A stretch of DNA of 64,000 nt from JAUSIF01 sp963711595 (GTDB lineage Bacteria; Pseudomonadota; Alphaproteobacteria; Rhizobiales; Xanthobacteraceae), in the NCBI GenBank assembly GCA_963711595.1, contig CAVQER010000005.1, positions 558,001-622,000 on the forward strand. The letters run 5' to 3'. The notes under the pieces are model-generated. The model made no database searches. It was not told the origin of the DNA and saw only the letters and a list, made by a program, of their open reading frames with translations. Of the stretch, positions 1 through 7,955 are shown one piece after another (the stretch's first letter is position 1; each line of letters starts with the position of its first letter). Position numbers and translations under genes: made by a program.

Positions 1-27
1 CGCGAGTTGTTCCGCTGCCGAGACCAT
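1..27 (-). CDS. secY: SecY preprotein translocase subunit, N-terminal fragment
   Basis: Only the first nine codons are in the window; they read MVSAAEQLA on the minus strand, then the sequence ends. This matches the usual start of rhizobial SecY, and secY is the expected gene after rplO in the spc operon. SecY is the central channel of the Sec translocon in the inner membrane. The 63-base gap between the rplO stop and this ATG shows no other gene. The assignment rests on nine residues plus gene order, so it is good but not proven. Confidence 0.75.
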
Positions 28-90
28 CTAGCGCTCCGTTGGGCCCCCAACCCTTCGAGGAGGCAATGCGGCCGAAATCCAACTTGGGGA

Positions 91-639
91 TCAGGCCGTC
101 GCTTCGCCACCCTCTTGCTTGGCAGGTTTCTTTTCCGGCTTGGCCGGCTTCTTCTCGGCCTTCTCCGGCTCGGCCTTCTTTTCGCGCAGCACCTTCACGG
201 TGCCACCCGCCTTTTCCACCGCCGCAACGGCCGACTTCGACGCACCATCGACCTCGAAGTTGAGCTTGCCCTTGATCTCGCCGTTGCCGAGCAGCCGCAC
301 CCCGTCGTGCGCGCGCTTGAGCACGCCCGCCTTGACGAGCGACTCCACGTTGATCGGCCCGCTCGCGCTGAGATGACCTTTGTCGATCGCGATCTGCACA
401 CGGCCGAGATTCACCTCGCCGAGCCGGCGCGCGAAGATGTTGTTGAACCCGCGCTTCGGCAGGCGGCGATGCAAGGGCATCTGGCCGCCTTCGAAACCCT
501 TGATCGAGACACCGGTGCGCGACTTCTGACCCTTGGTGCCGCGGCCTGCGGTCTTGCCCTTGCCCGAACCAATGCCGCGTCCGACGCGCATCCGGTTCTT
601 GCGCGAGCCTTCGCGGCCAGCGAGTTGATTGAGTTTCAT
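91..639 (-). CDS. rplO: 50S ribosomal protein L15
   Basis: L15 binds 23S rRNA and joins late in large-subunit assembly. The product is 182 residues, starts MKLNQLAGREGSRK and carries the family-typical glycine/lysine-rich block GRGIGSGKGKTAGRGTKGQ (residues 21-39). The last 30 or so residues are a low-complexity Lys/Glu/Pro/Ala tail that makes it longer than the usual 145-160 residues. It lies 11 bases after rpmD and before secY, the standard spc order. The ATG at 637-639 is the only sensible start. Confidence 0.97.
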   Translation of the reverse strand: MKLNQLAGREGSRKNRMRVGRGIGSGKGKTAGRGTKGQKSRTGVSIKGFEGGQMPLHRRLPKRGFNNIFARRLGEVNLGRVQIAIDKGHLSASGPINVESLVKAGVLKRAHDGVRLLGNGEIKGKLNFEVDGASKSAVAAVEKAGGTVKVLREKKAEPEKAEKKPAKPEKKPAKQEGGEATA

Positions 640-650
640 CGCCTTCTCCC

Positions 651-842
651 TTACTCGCCGTCCACCACGCGCACGAGGTGCTGGACCTTCGCGATCATCC
701 CGCGCACGGCCGGCGTGTCGGTGAGCGTCCGCTTGCGGCCGCGCTTCGTCAGCCCGAGGCCGATGAGCGTCGCCTCCTGATCCGCCGGACGCCGCATCGG
801 GCTGCCGATCCGCTCCACGGTCACTTTCTTGCCGCTGGCCAT
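651..842 (-). CDS. rpmD: 50S ribosomal protein L30
   Basis: A small large-subunit protein of 63 residues, starting MASGKKVTVERIGSPMRR. The IGSPMRR and GLTKRGRKRTL segments are typical of bacterial L30. It lies 18 bases after rpsE and 11 bases before rplO, consistent with one polycistronic message. Length is normal for the family. Confidence 0.96.
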   Translation of the reverse strand: MASGKKVTVERIGSPMRRPADQEATLIGLGLTKRGRKRTLTDTPAVRGMIAKVQHLVRVVDGE

Positions 843-860
843 GATCTACCTCGTGACGCT

Positions 861-1460
861 TTAATCGGTCACGTCGGCGTCGACTTCGCGCCGCCGCGTC
901 TGCAATTGGGAAACCTTGAGGCCACGGCGGGCCGCGACCGAGCGCGGCGCATCCTGATGCTTCAAGGCGTCGAAGGTCGCCCGCACCATGTTGTACGGGT
1001 TCGACGATCCGAACGACTTCGCCACCACGTCCGCCATGCCGAGCGTTTCGAACACCGCGCGCATCGGGCCGCCCGCGATGATGCCGGTACCGGCCGGCGC
1101 GGCACGCAGCACGACGTGCCCCGCGCCGTGGTGGCCGGTGACGTCGTGGTGCAGCGTGCGCCCTTCGCGCAGCGGCACGCGCACCATGCCGCGCTTCGCG
1201 GCATCGGTCGCCTTGCGGATCGCTTCCGGCACTTCGCGTGCCTTGCCGTGGCCGAAGCCGACGCGGCCCTTCTGGTCGCCGACGACGACGAGCGCAGCGA
1301 AGCCGAAGCGCCGGCCGCCCTTCACCACCTTGGCGACACGATTGATGTGGACGAGCTTGTCGACGATCCCGCCCTCGCGGTCGTCGCGGTCGCGTTCCCG
1401 CTCGCGACGACCGCGTCCCCTGCCGCCATGCCCGTGTCCGTCCGATTGTCTCTCTGCCAT
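861..1460 (-). CDS. rpsE: 30S ribosomal protein S5
   Basis: S5 sits on the back of the 30S subunit and affects decoding accuracy. I take the ATG at 1458-1460 (MAERQSDGHGHGG), giving 199 residues; an upstream in-frame ATG at 1493 would add 11 residues with no similarity and would overlap rplR. The first 40 residues are a charged Gly/Arg/Asp stretch, followed by the conserved S5 core (DKLVHINRVAKVVKGGRR, then RGMVRVPLREGRTLHHDV and the C-terminal SNPYNMVRATFDAL). The charged N-terminus is common in alphaproteobacteria. Confidence 0.96.
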   Translation of the reverse strand: MAERQSDGHGHGGRGRGRRERERDRDDREGGIVDKLVHINRVAKVVKGGRRFGFAALVVVGDQKGRVGFGHGKAREVPEAIRKATDAAKRGMVRVPLREGRTLHHDVTGHHGAGHVVLRAAPAGTGIIAGGPMRAVFETLGMADVVAKSFGSSNPYNMVRATFDALKHQDAPRSVAARRGLKVSQLQTRRREVDADVTD

Positions 1461-1470
1461 CGGTGCTTCC

Positions 1471-1833
1471 TCAGAATTCCAGTCCGCCTTCACGCGCGGC
1501 GTCGGCCAACGCCTTGACGCGCCCGTGATACAAATATGAGCCGCGATCGAATACGACCTGCTTCACGCCTTTTTCTTTCGCACGCTCAGCGAGCCGCTTG
1601 CCAACCGCCTTTGCGGCATCGACGTTAGCGCCGGTCTTGCGGCCCCCGCGCACCTCTTTCTCCATGCTGGACGCCGCGGCGACCGTCACGCCCTTCGCGT
1701 CGTCGATCACCTGCGCGTAGATGTGTTTCGACGAGCGAAACACGGAGAGCCGCGGGCGTCCGTAGGCCGTCCGCTTCAGCGACCGCCGCACGCGCCCCGT
1801 CCGGCGAAATACTCGACCCTCGATCTTAGCCAT
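1471..1833 (-). CDS. rplR: 50S ribosomal protein L18
   Basis: L18 binds 5S rRNA together with L5 and helps place it on the large subunit. The start is the ATG at 1831-1833 (MAKIEGRVFRRTGRVRRSLK), 9 bases after the rplF stop; a TTG two codons upstream is also in frame. The 120-residue length and the C-terminal VFDRGSYLYHGRVKALADAARE are normal for the family. Ten bases separate it from rpsE. Confidence 0.96.
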   Translation of the reverse strand: MAKIEGRVFRRTGRVRRSLKRTAYGRPRLSVFRSSKHIYAQVIDDAKGVTVAAASSMEKEVRGGRKTGANVDAAKAVGKRLAERAKEKGVKQVVFDRGSYLYHGRVKALADAAREGGLEF

Positions 1834-1842
1834 GACCAACCG

Positions 1843-2376
1843 TCACTTCTTCTTCCCTTCCTTGCGGAAGATGTGTTCCTCGGCGTACTTCACGCCCTTG
1901 CCCTTGTAGGGCTCCGGCGGACGGAAGCCGCGGATTTCCGCCGCCACCTGCCCGACCTTCTGCTTGTCGATGCCGGTGACGACGATCTCCGTCGGCTTCG
2001 GCGTCGCGATATTGATGCCTTCCGGGATCGCGTAGACCACGTCGTGGCTGTAGCCGAGTGCGATCTGGAGCTGCTTGCCCTGCACCTGCGCGCGGTACCC
2101 GACGCCGCTGATCTCGAGCTTGCGCTCGTAGCCCTTCTCCACGCCGCGAATAAGGTTCGCAACCATGGCGCGAGTGAAACCCCAGGCTGCCTTGTGCTGC
2201 TTGCTGTCGCCGGTGCTCGTCACCGACACGAGGTCGTTTTCGACCTTGGCCGAGACCTTGTCGCCGAGCAGGAGCATCAGCTCGCCCTTCGGGCCCTTCA
2301 CCTTGAAGGTTGTGCCCTCGACCCCTGCAGTGATCCCTTTCGGGACCGGGACGGGCTTCTTGCCGATTTTCGACAT
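1843..2376 (-). CDS. rplF: 50S ribosomal protein L6
   Basis: L6 lies near the GTPase-associated centre of the large subunit. I set the start at the ATG at 2374-2376 (MSKIGKKPVPVPKGI) because a strong GAGGAGGGCGGT ribosome-binding site sits directly in front; the same frame stays open for 36 more codons upstream but these overlap rpsH and show no similarity. The 177-residue product has the family signature PEPYKGKGVKYAEEHIFRKEG at the C-terminus. Confidence 0.96.
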   Translation of the reverse strand: MSKIGKKPVPVPKGITAGVEGTTFKVKGPKGELMLLLGDKVSAKVENDLVSVTSTGDSKQHKAAWGFTRAMVANLIRGVEKGYERKLEISGVGYRAQVQGKQLQIALGYSHDVVYAIPEGINIATPKPTEIVVTGIDKQKVGQVAAEIRGFRPPEPYKGKGVKYAEEHIFRKEGKKK

Positions 2377-2386
2377 ACCGCCCTCC

Positions 2387-2785
2387 TCAAAACACCGTGC
2401 AGAGAATTTCGCCGCCCACGTTTTGCTCGCGAGCATCATGGTCGGCCATGACGCCCTTCGGCGTCGACAGGATCGCAACGCCAAGGCCGTTGTTCACCCG
2501 CGGCAGCGCCTTGACGGACGCATAGACGCGCCGGCCGGGCTTCGACACGCGCGCGATCTCGCGGATCACCGGCTCGCCATCGAAATACTTGAGCTCGATC
2601 TCGAACTCGGTGCGGCCGTCCTTGTGCTCGGTCATCGAGTAGCCGCGGATGTAGCCCTCGTTCTTCAGCACGTCGAGGACGCGCGCGCGGAAGCTCGAGC
2701 CCGGCGTCGACACGCGCTCCTTGGCTCGCATCTGCGCGTTGCGGATGCGGGTCAGCATATCGCCGAGAGGATCGTTCATCGCCAT
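2387..2785 (-). CDS. rpsH: 30S ribosomal protein S8
   Basis: S8 is a primary 16S rRNA binder of the central domain. The 132-residue product begins MAMNDPLGDMLTRIRNAQMR, the usual rhizobial form, and ends NVGGEILCTVF, the conserved S8 terminus. An AAGGGGGC box precedes the ATG at 2785. It lies 13 bases after rpsN and 10 before rplF. In E. coli, S8 represses the spc operon; no S8-binding site was checked here. Confidence 0.96.
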   Translation of the reverse strand: MAMNDPLGDMLTRIRNAQMRAKERVSTPGSSFRARVLDVLKNEGYIRGYSMTEHKDGRTEFEIELKYFDGEPVIREIARVSKPGRRVYASVKALPRVNNGLGVAILSTPKGVMADHDAREQNVGGEILCTVF

Positions 2786-2798
2786 GACGATTGCCCCC

Positions 2799-3104
2799 TT
2801 ACCAGCTCGACTTGACCAGGCCGGGGATCAGGCCCTGCGAGCCGAGCTCGCGCAACGCGATGCGCGAGAGCTTCAGCTTGCGGTAGTTCCCGCGCGGCCT
2901 GCCGGTGAGTTCGCAGCGATTGCGGATCCGGCCCTTGGCGGAATTGCGCGGCAACTTCGCGAGCTTGAGCGTCGCCGCAAAGCGCTCCTCGATTGGAAGC
3001 TTCTTGTCGTGAACGATCGCGCGCAGCCGGTCGCGTTTGCCGGTGTACTTCTTCGCCAGCCTGCGGCGCATCTCGTTCTTCTCGATCATGCTCTTCTTGG
3101 CCAT
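2799..3104 (-). CDS. rpsN: 30S ribosomal protein S14
   Basis: S14 sits in the head of the 30S subunit. The product has 101 residues, the length of the zinc-independent (C-minus) type; it has a single cysteine and lacks the CxxC pairs of the short zinc-binding form. It carries NRCELTGRPRGNYRKLKLSR and ends GLIPGLVKSSW. It follows rplE by 36 bases in standard spc order. Confidence 0.96.
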   Translation of the reverse strand: MAKKSMIEKNEMRRRLAKKYTGKRDRLRAIVHDKKLPIEERFAATLKLAKLPRNSAKGRIRNRCELTGRPRGNYRKLKLSRIALRELGSQGLIPGLVKSSW

Positions 3105-3140
3105 CTCGGCTCCTTCATCTCCGCGTTTGAGGAACGTTCC

Positions 3141-3698
3141 TCACTGCCGGAAGGGAAAATTGAATGCCGCGAGCAACGCCTGCGCCTCGTCGTTCGTCCT
3201 CGCAGTCGTGCACACGACGATGTCCATGCCCCAGACGTCTTCGGTCTTGTCGAAGTCGATCTCGGGAAAAATGATGTGCTCCTTGATGCCGATCGTGAGG
3301 TTCCCGCGCCCGTCGAAGCTCTTCGGGTTCAGGCCGCGGAAGTCCCGCACGCGCGGCAAGGCGATGTTCACGAAGCGGTCGACGAAGTCGTACATGCGCG
3401 ACCCGCGCAGCGTGACTTTCGCGCCGATCGGCAGGTTCTCGCGCAGCTTGAAGTTCGATATCGCCTTGCGCGACTTCGTGACCACGGATTTCTGGCCCGC
3501 GATCAGGGTGAGGTCGTTCGCGGCCGCCGTGACTTTCTTCTGGTCGCTGACGCCTTCGCCGACGCCCATGTTGATCACGATCTTGTCGAGCTGCGGAACC
3601 GCCAAACGATTCGAATAGCCGAACTGCTCGACGAGCTTCGGCACGATCACCTTGTCGTACTCGGTCTTCAGCCGGGGACGGTACGCGTTCTCAGGCAT
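3141..3698 (-). CDS. rplE: 50S ribosomal protein L5
   Basis: L5 forms part of the central protuberance and contacts 5S rRNA and the P-site tRNA. It is 185 residues, starting MPENAYRPRLKTEYD, with LDKIVINMGVGEG and LNPKSFDGRGNLTIGIKEH as recognisable L5 segments. Its start overlaps the end of rplX by 8 bases, which suggests translational coupling. Confidence 0.97.
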   Translation of the reverse strand: MPENAYRPRLKTEYDKVIVPKLVEQFGYSNRLAVPQLDKIVINMGVGEGVSDQKKVTAAANDLTLIAGQKSVVTKSRKAISNFKLRENLPIGAKVTLRGSRMYDFVDRFVNIALPRVRDFRGLNPKSFDGRGNLTIGIKEHIIFPEIDFDKTEDVWGMDIVVCTTARTNDEAQALLAAFNFPFRQ

Positions 3699-4008
3699 CG
3701 ATCTGCTCTCCCGAGCGCCGGGCCACCCGCACCTTTTGGTCGCCCTTCAACGTCTTGAAACCGACGCGGGTGGGCTTGCCGCCTTTGGGGTCGGCGATCG
3801 CCACGTTCGAAACGTGGATCGGCGCTTCCTTCTGAATTCTACCGCCTTGCTGCGCGGCGGTTTGCCGTTGATGCCGTGTGACCATGTTGACGCCGCGAAC
3901 AAGCACGCGCCCTTCCTTCGGCCGCACCTCGATCACTTCGCCGGTGCGACCCTTGTCGCTTCCAGTGATCACGACGACCTTGTCGCCCTTGCGGATTTTC
4001 GCAGCCAT
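3691..4008 (-). CDS. rplX: 50S ribosomal protein L24
   Basis: L24 starts 50S assembly at the polypeptide exit. I place the start at the ATG at 4006-4008 (MAAKIRKGDKVVVITGSDKG), giving 105 residues; the same frame is open further upstream but only through rplN. The KOW-type motif GDKVVVITGSDKGRTGEV lies at residues 8-25. The ATG overlaps the rplN stop as TGATG, and the gene end overlaps the rplE start by 8 bases. Confidence 0.96.
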   Translation of the reverse strand: MAAKIRKGDKVVVITGSDKGRTGEVIEVRPKEGRVLVRGVNMVTRHQRQTAAQQGGRIQKEAPIHVSNVAIADPKGGKPTRVGFKTLKGDQKVRVARRSGEQIDA

Positions 4009-4376
4009 CACAGCACCTCCGGCGCGAGCGACATGATCTTCATGTGGTTCTTCGCGCGCAGCTCGCGCGGGACCGGTCCAAAGATGCGCGTGCCGACCGG
4101 CTCCATCTGGTTGTTCACGAGCACCGCGGCGTTCCGGTCGAACCGGATTACCGATCCGTCCGCACGGCGGATGTCCTTCCTGATGCGCACGATCACCGCC
4201 TTGATGACTTCGCCCTTCTTCACGCGGCCGCGCGGAATCGCCTCTTTCACGGAGACCACGATCACGTCGCCGATGGTCGCGTACTTGCGCTTCGAGCCGC
4301 CCAGCACCTTGATGCACATGACGCGGCGCGCGCCGGAATTGTCGGCGACGTCCAGGTTTGACTGCATCTGAATCAT
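4008..4376 (-). CDS. rplN: 50S ribosomal protein L14
   Basis: L14 lies at the subunit interface and contacts 16S rRNA. It is 122 residues, starting MIQMQSNLDVADNSGARRVM, a near-invariant beginning, with GTRIFGPVPRELRAKNHMKI toward the end. The stop shares a base with the rplX start (TGATG). Length is exactly the family norm. Confidence 0.98.
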   Translation of the reverse strand: MIQMQSNLDVADNSGARRVMCIKVLGGSKRKYATIGDVIVVSVKEAIPRGRVKKGEVIKAVIVRIRKDIRRADGSVIRFDRNAAVLVNNQMEPVGTRIFGPVPRELRAKNHMKIMSLAPEVL

Positions 4377-4406
4377 GGTGCGCTACCTTCAATCTGTGAC
4401 CGGTCT

Positions 4407-4658
4407 TCAACCGGCTTTCTTCTGTGTTTCGTTTTCCTTGACGATCCAGGTCTTCGTCTTGGAAATCGGACGCGTCTCTTCGATCCACACGCGATCACCG
4501 ACCTTGCAATCGTTGGTCTCGTCGTGCGCGTGATATTTCTTCGTACGCCGTACCGTCTTCTTGAACAGCGGGTGCGTGAACCGACGCTCGATCTCGACGG
4601 TCACCGTCTTATTCTGTTTGGTGCTCGTCACGACGCCCCAGAGCATGCGTTTTGGCAT
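4407..4658 (-). CDS. rpsQ: 30S ribosomal protein S17
   Basis: S17 is a primary 16S rRNA-binding OB-fold protein. The 83-residue product begins MPKRMLWGVVTSTKQNKTVT and has the KYHAHDETNDCKVGDRVWIE core. It follows rpmC by 7 bases and is 30 bases ahead of rplN. Confidence 0.96.
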   Translation of the reverse strand: MPKRMLWGVVTSTKQNKTVTVEIERRFTHPLFKKTVRRTKKYHAHDETNDCKVGDRVWIEETRPISKTKTWIVKENETQKKAG

Positions 4659-4665
4659 GGTTTAC

Positions 4666-4875
4666 CTACTTGCCCTTGGCCGCCGTGGCGGCATGTTTCT
4701 CGCGCGACACCGTCTTCATTCGAGCGATGTCACGACGGATCACGCGTACGCGCGAGGTATTCTCGAGTTGACCCGTTGCGCGCTGGAAGCGCAGGTTGAA
4801 TTGCTCCTTCTTCAGCTTGAGGATTTCATCCTCCAGCTGATCGACGGTCATCGCTCGCACATCTCCGATTTTCAT
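4666..4875 (-). CDS. rpmC: 50S ribosomal protein L29
   Basis: L29 lies near the exit tunnel and helps dock trigger factor and SRP. The product is 69 residues, starting MKIGDVRAMTVDQLEDEI, with the conserved LKKEQFNLRFQRATGQLENT helix and the RVIRRDIARMKT segment. It lies 13 bases after rplP. Confidence 0.95.
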   Translation of the reverse strand: MKIGDVRAMTVDQLEDEILKLKKEQFNLRFQRATGQLENTSRVRVIRRDIARMKTVSREKHAATAAKGK

Positions 4876-4888
4876 CGCCGGCGCTCCC

Positions 4889-5299
4889 TCACACCACTCG
4901 CGCTATGAAGCGCGTCCGCACCGGCAGCTTTGCCGCAGCGAGGCGCATCGCCTCGCGCGCCGTCGCCTCGTCGACGCCGTCGACTTCGAACAGGATGCGT
5001 CCGGGCTTCACGCGTGCCGCCCAGTACTCAGGCATGCCCTTGCCCTTGCCCATGCGGATTTCGGTCGGCTTCTTCGAGATCGGCACGTCCGGAAAGATGT
5101 TCACCCACACGCGGCCCGCACGCTTCATGTGATGCGTGATCGCGCGGCGAGCCGCCTCGATCTGCCGCGCGGTGATGCGCTCCGGCTCGAGCGCCTTCAG
5201 GCCGTACTGGCCGAAAGCGAGCGTGTTGCCGCTCGTCGCCAGGCCGTGGATACGGCCCTTGAACCCCTTCCGGAACTTTGTGCGATCGGGTTGCAGCAT
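4889..5299 (-). CDS. rplP: 50S ribosomal protein L16
   Basis: L16 organises the aminoacyl-tRNA site of the 50S subunit. The 136-residue product has the classic start MLQPDRTKFRKGFKGRIHG and the GKGKGMPEYWAARVKPGRIL motif at roughly residues 82-101. It follows rpsC by 16 bases. Confidence 0.97.
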   Translation of the reverse strand: MLQPDRTKFRKGFKGRIHGLATSGNTLAFGQYGLKALEPERITARQIEAARRAITHHMKRAGRVWVNIFPDVPISKKPTEIRMGKGKGMPEYWAARVKPGRILFEVDGVDEATAREAMRLAAAKLPVRTRFIARVV

Positions 5300-5315
5300 G
5301 GTTCAACTCACTCCG

Positions 5316-6023
5316 TCAGGCCGCGTCGCGCCGCGGACGCCCGCCGCCGCTTGCCTCGGCTTCGGCGAGGCGCTTGTCCTGCGCCATGGGATCGTGTTCG
5401 AGAATCTCGCCCTTGAAGATCCAGACCTTGACGCCGCAGGTGCCGTAGGTCGTGAAAGCGGTCGCCGTGCTGTAATCCACGTCGGCGCGCAGCGTATGCA
5501 GCGGCACGCGGCCTTCGCGGTACCACTCCATGCGCGCGATTTCGTTGCCGCCGAGCCGGCCCGAGCAGTTGATGCGGATGCCGCCAGCGCCAAGGCGCAT
5601 GGCCGATTGCACCGCGCGCTTCATGGCGCGACGGAACGCGACGCGCCGCTCAAGCTGCTGACCGATCAATTCGGCGACGAGATGCGCGTCGATCTCCGGC
5701 TTGCGGATCTCGACGATGTTGATGATGACCTCGCTGTCGGTCATCTTCGCGACCTGCTTGCGCAGCTTGTCGATGTCGGCGCCCTTCTTGCCGATGACGA
5801 CGCCCGGCCGCCCCGAATGGATCGTGACGCGGCACTTCTTGTGCGGACGCTCGATCACGATCTTCGACACGGCGGCTTGCTTCAACGCCTTCATGAGGAA
5901 ATCGCGGATCTTGATGTCCTCGTGCAGGAGCTTCGAGTACTCGCCCCTGCGCGCGAACCAGCGCAAATCCCATGTGCGGTTGATACCGAGCCGCAGACCT
6001 ACCGGATTAACCTTTTGACCCAT
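5316..6023 (-). CDS. rpsC: 30S ribosomal protein S3
   Basis: S3 lines the mRNA entry pore and belongs to the ribosomal helicase. It has 235 residues, starting MGQKVNPVGLRLGINRTWDL. A KH domain (VVIGKKGADIDKLRKQV) lies near residues 74-90, and the C-terminal S3 domain includes GGIRINCSGRLGGNEIAR. Its ATG overlaps the rplV stop by one base (TGATG). Confidence 0.97.
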   Translation of the reverse strand: MGQKVNPVGLRLGINRTWDLRWFARRGEYSKLLHEDIKIRDFLMKALKQAAVSKIVIERPHKKCRVTIHSGRPGVVIGKKGADIDKLRKQVAKMTDSEVIINIVEIRKPEIDAHLVAELIGQQLERRVAFRRAMKRAVQSAMRLGAGGIRINCSGRLGGNEIARMEWYREGRVPLHTLRADVDYSTATAFTTYGTCGVKVWIFKGEILEHDPMAQDKRLAEAEASGGGRPRRDAA

Positions 6024-6403
6024 CAGACTTTCCCCTCCACCTCACGCACGACGATCGTGAGGTTCGAGAATGGCCGCATGACCGGGGCAACGCGCCCGCG
6101 TGCACGCGGATTGAAACGTTTGATCACGAGCGCCTTGCCGACGTGCGCCTCGGCGACGACGAGATCATCGACATCGAGCTGGTGATTGTTTTCGGCATTG
6201 GCGATCGCCAACTCTAGACACTTCTTTACGTCCTTCGCGATGCGCTTTCGCGAAAATTGGAGATCAGCAAGCGCACTCGCGACCTTCTTGCCGCGGATCA
6301 GACCCGCGACGAGTCCGAGCTTCTGCGGGCTCACGCGCAGCATGCGCGCGACCGCCTTGGCCTCGTTCTCCTTCAGCGTGCGTTCGCGCGCGGGTTTGCC
6401 CAT
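6023..6403 (-). CDS. rplV: 50S ribosomal protein L22
   Basis: L22 reaches into the nascent-chain exit tunnel. It is 126 residues; the core RMLRVSPQKLGLVAGLIRGK and the tunnel-loop end KRFNPRARGRVAPVMRP are clearly present. It follows rpsS by 11 bases and overlaps rpsC by one. Confidence 0.97.
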   Translation of the reverse strand: MGKPARERTLKENEAKAVARMLRVSPQKLGLVAGLIRGKKVASALADLQFSRKRIAKDVKKCLELAIANAENNHQLDVDDLVVAEAHVGKALVIKRFNPRARGRVAPVMRPFSNLTIVVREVEGKV

Positions 6404-6414
6404 TGTCGGCTCTC

Positions 6415-6765
6415 TCAGCTCTTGGCCGGCGCTGCGGCAGGTACAGCGGTGCCGGGCGCGCGGCGGACCGGACCGCCCTCGCCCTCCTCAGCGCGCTTGG
6501 CGCTGCGGATTCCGGAGTGGCCATGAAATGTGCGTGTCGGCGAGAACTCGCCGAACTTGTGACCGACCATTTCCTCGGTCACGTACACCGGTATGTGCTT
6601 CTGGCCGTTGTGGACGCCAAAAGTCAGCCCGACGAACTGCGGTAGGATCGTGGAGCGCCGGCTCCAGATCTTGATCATTTCCGACCGCCCGGACGAGCGT
6701 GCGGCATCCGCCTTCTTCAGCAGATGACCGTCGACGAACGGACCTTTCCAGACTGAGCGCGCCAT
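6415..6765 (-). CDS. rpsS: 30S ribosomal protein S19 with C-terminal extension
   Basis: S19 binds 16S rRNA in the 30S head with S13. The product starts MARSVWKGPFVDGHLLKKAD and keeps the usual core through GEFSPTRTFHGHSG. It then runs 24 residues past the normal end (116 rather than about 92) with a Glu/Gly/Pro/Ala-rich tail ending PAAAPAKS. The tail is in frame with no sign of a break and the next gene starts 11 bases later. Its function is unknown. Confidence 0.95.
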   Translation of the reverse strand: MARSVWKGPFVDGHLLKKADAARSSGRSEMIKIWSRRSTILPQFVGLTFGVHNGQKHIPVYVTEEMVGHKFGEFSPTRTFHGHSGIRSAKRAEEGEGGPVRRAPGTAVPAAAPAKS

Positions 6766-6778
6766 TTTGCTCTACTCC

Positions 6779-7618
6779 TCAGCTCTGCTTCTTCCGCGCG
6801 TGGCGGTTCGAAACGATGAAGCGCTCCGTGCGCTTGTTTTTGCGGGTCTTCTTGCCCTTCGTGGGGAAGCCCCATGGGGTCACCGGATGCCGGCCGCCCG
6901 ACGTGCGTCCCTCGCCGCCGCCATGCGGATGGTCAACCGGGTTCATGGTGACGCCGCGGTTGTGCGGCATGCGACCCTTCCAGCGATTGCGGCCTGCCTT
7001 GCCGATCGAGATGTTCATGTGATCGGGGTTCGACACGGCGCCGACGGTCGCAAAGCAGCGCCCGTGCACGAGCCGCTGCTCGCCCGATTTCAGACGCAGG
7101 ATGCAGTAGCCCTGGTCGCGCCCGACGATCTGCACGTACGTTCCGGCCGAACGGGCAAGCTGTCCGCCCTTCCCGATCTTCATTTCTACGTTATGCACGA
7201 TCGTGCCTACCGGCATGCTCTCGAGCGGCATCGCATTGCCCGGTTTCACGTCGACGTTCTCTCCCGCGATAACCGTATCGCCGGCCGCGAGACGCTGCGG
7301 CGCGAGGATGTAGGACAGATCGCCGTTGCCGTACTTGATGAGCGCGATGAACGCCGTGCGGTTCGGATCGTATTCGATCCGCTCGACGGTCGCCGGTTCC
7401 TCGCGGCGCGCACGCTTGAAGTCGATATTGCGCAACGCGCGCTTGTGACCGCCGCCGCGGAAACGCACCGTGATGCGTCCAAGGTTGTTGCGCGCGCCGG
7501 TCGCACGCTTGCCTTCGGTAAGCGCCTTGACCGGCTTGCCCTTCCACACTCCCTCGCGATCAACGAGGACGAGTTGGCGCAGGCCCGGCGTCGCCGGCTT
7601 GTATGTCTTGAGCGCCAT
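6779..7618 (-). CDS. rplB: 50S ribosomal protein L2
   Basis: L2 is needed for subunit joining and peptidyl-transferase activity. The 279-residue product includes the near-invariant C-terminal GVTMNPVDHPHGGGEGRTSG segment with the functionally important histidine of HPHGGGEG. It starts MALKTYKPATPGLRQLV. It lies between rplW and rpsS, as in all S10 operons. Confidence 0.98.
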   Translation of the reverse strand: MALKTYKPATPGLRQLVLVDREGVWKGKPVKALTEGKRATGARNNLGRITVRFRGGGHKRALRNIDFKRARREEPATVERIEYDPNRTAFIALIKYGNGDLSYILAPQRLAAGDTVIAGENVDVKPGNAMPLESMPVGTIVHNVEMKIGKGGQLARSAGTYVQIVGRDQGYCILRLKSGEQRLVHGRCFATVGAVSNPDHMNISIGKAGRNRWKGRMPHNRGVTMNPVDHPHGGGEGRTSGGRHPVTPWGFPTKGKKTRKNKRTERFIVSNRHARKKQS

Positions 7619-7637
7619 GTGTCTCTCCGTCGTCGCC

Positions 7638-7955
7638 TCAGAGCCCGGTGGTGATGTCGATCGAGTGGCCCTCTTCGAGGGTCACGATCGCTTTCTTGAC
7701 GTCGCTGCGCACGCCGACGCGTCCGGCGAAGCGCTTCGTTTTGCCCTTCAGGATCAGCGTGTTGACACCCTTCACTTTGACATTGAAGAGCTTCTCCACC
7801 GCTTCCTTGATTTGCGGCTTGTTCGCGGTCCGCGCGACGCGGAACACGACCTGATTGTGCTGCGACGCGGTCGTCGCCTTTTCCGTGACGACCGGGGACA
7901 GGATCACGTCGTAGTGGCGCGGGTCCTGAACGCCCTTTTTGGCTGTCTTGCTCAT
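7638..7955 (-). CDS. rplW: 50S ribosomal protein L23
   Basis: L23 is the docking site for trigger factor and SRP at the tunnel exit. I use the ATG at 7953-7955 (MSKTAKKGVQDPRHYDVILS), giving 105 residues; the frame is open upstream only through rplD. The core PVVTEKATTASQHNQVVFRV is clear. Start and rplD stop overlap as ATGA, a coupling arrangement. Confidence 0.96.
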   Translation of the reverse strand: MSKTAKKGVQDPRHYDVILSPVVTEKATTASQHNQVVFRVARTANKPQIKEAVEKLFNVKVKGVNTLILKGKTKRFAGRVGVRSDVKKAIVTLEEGHSIDITTGL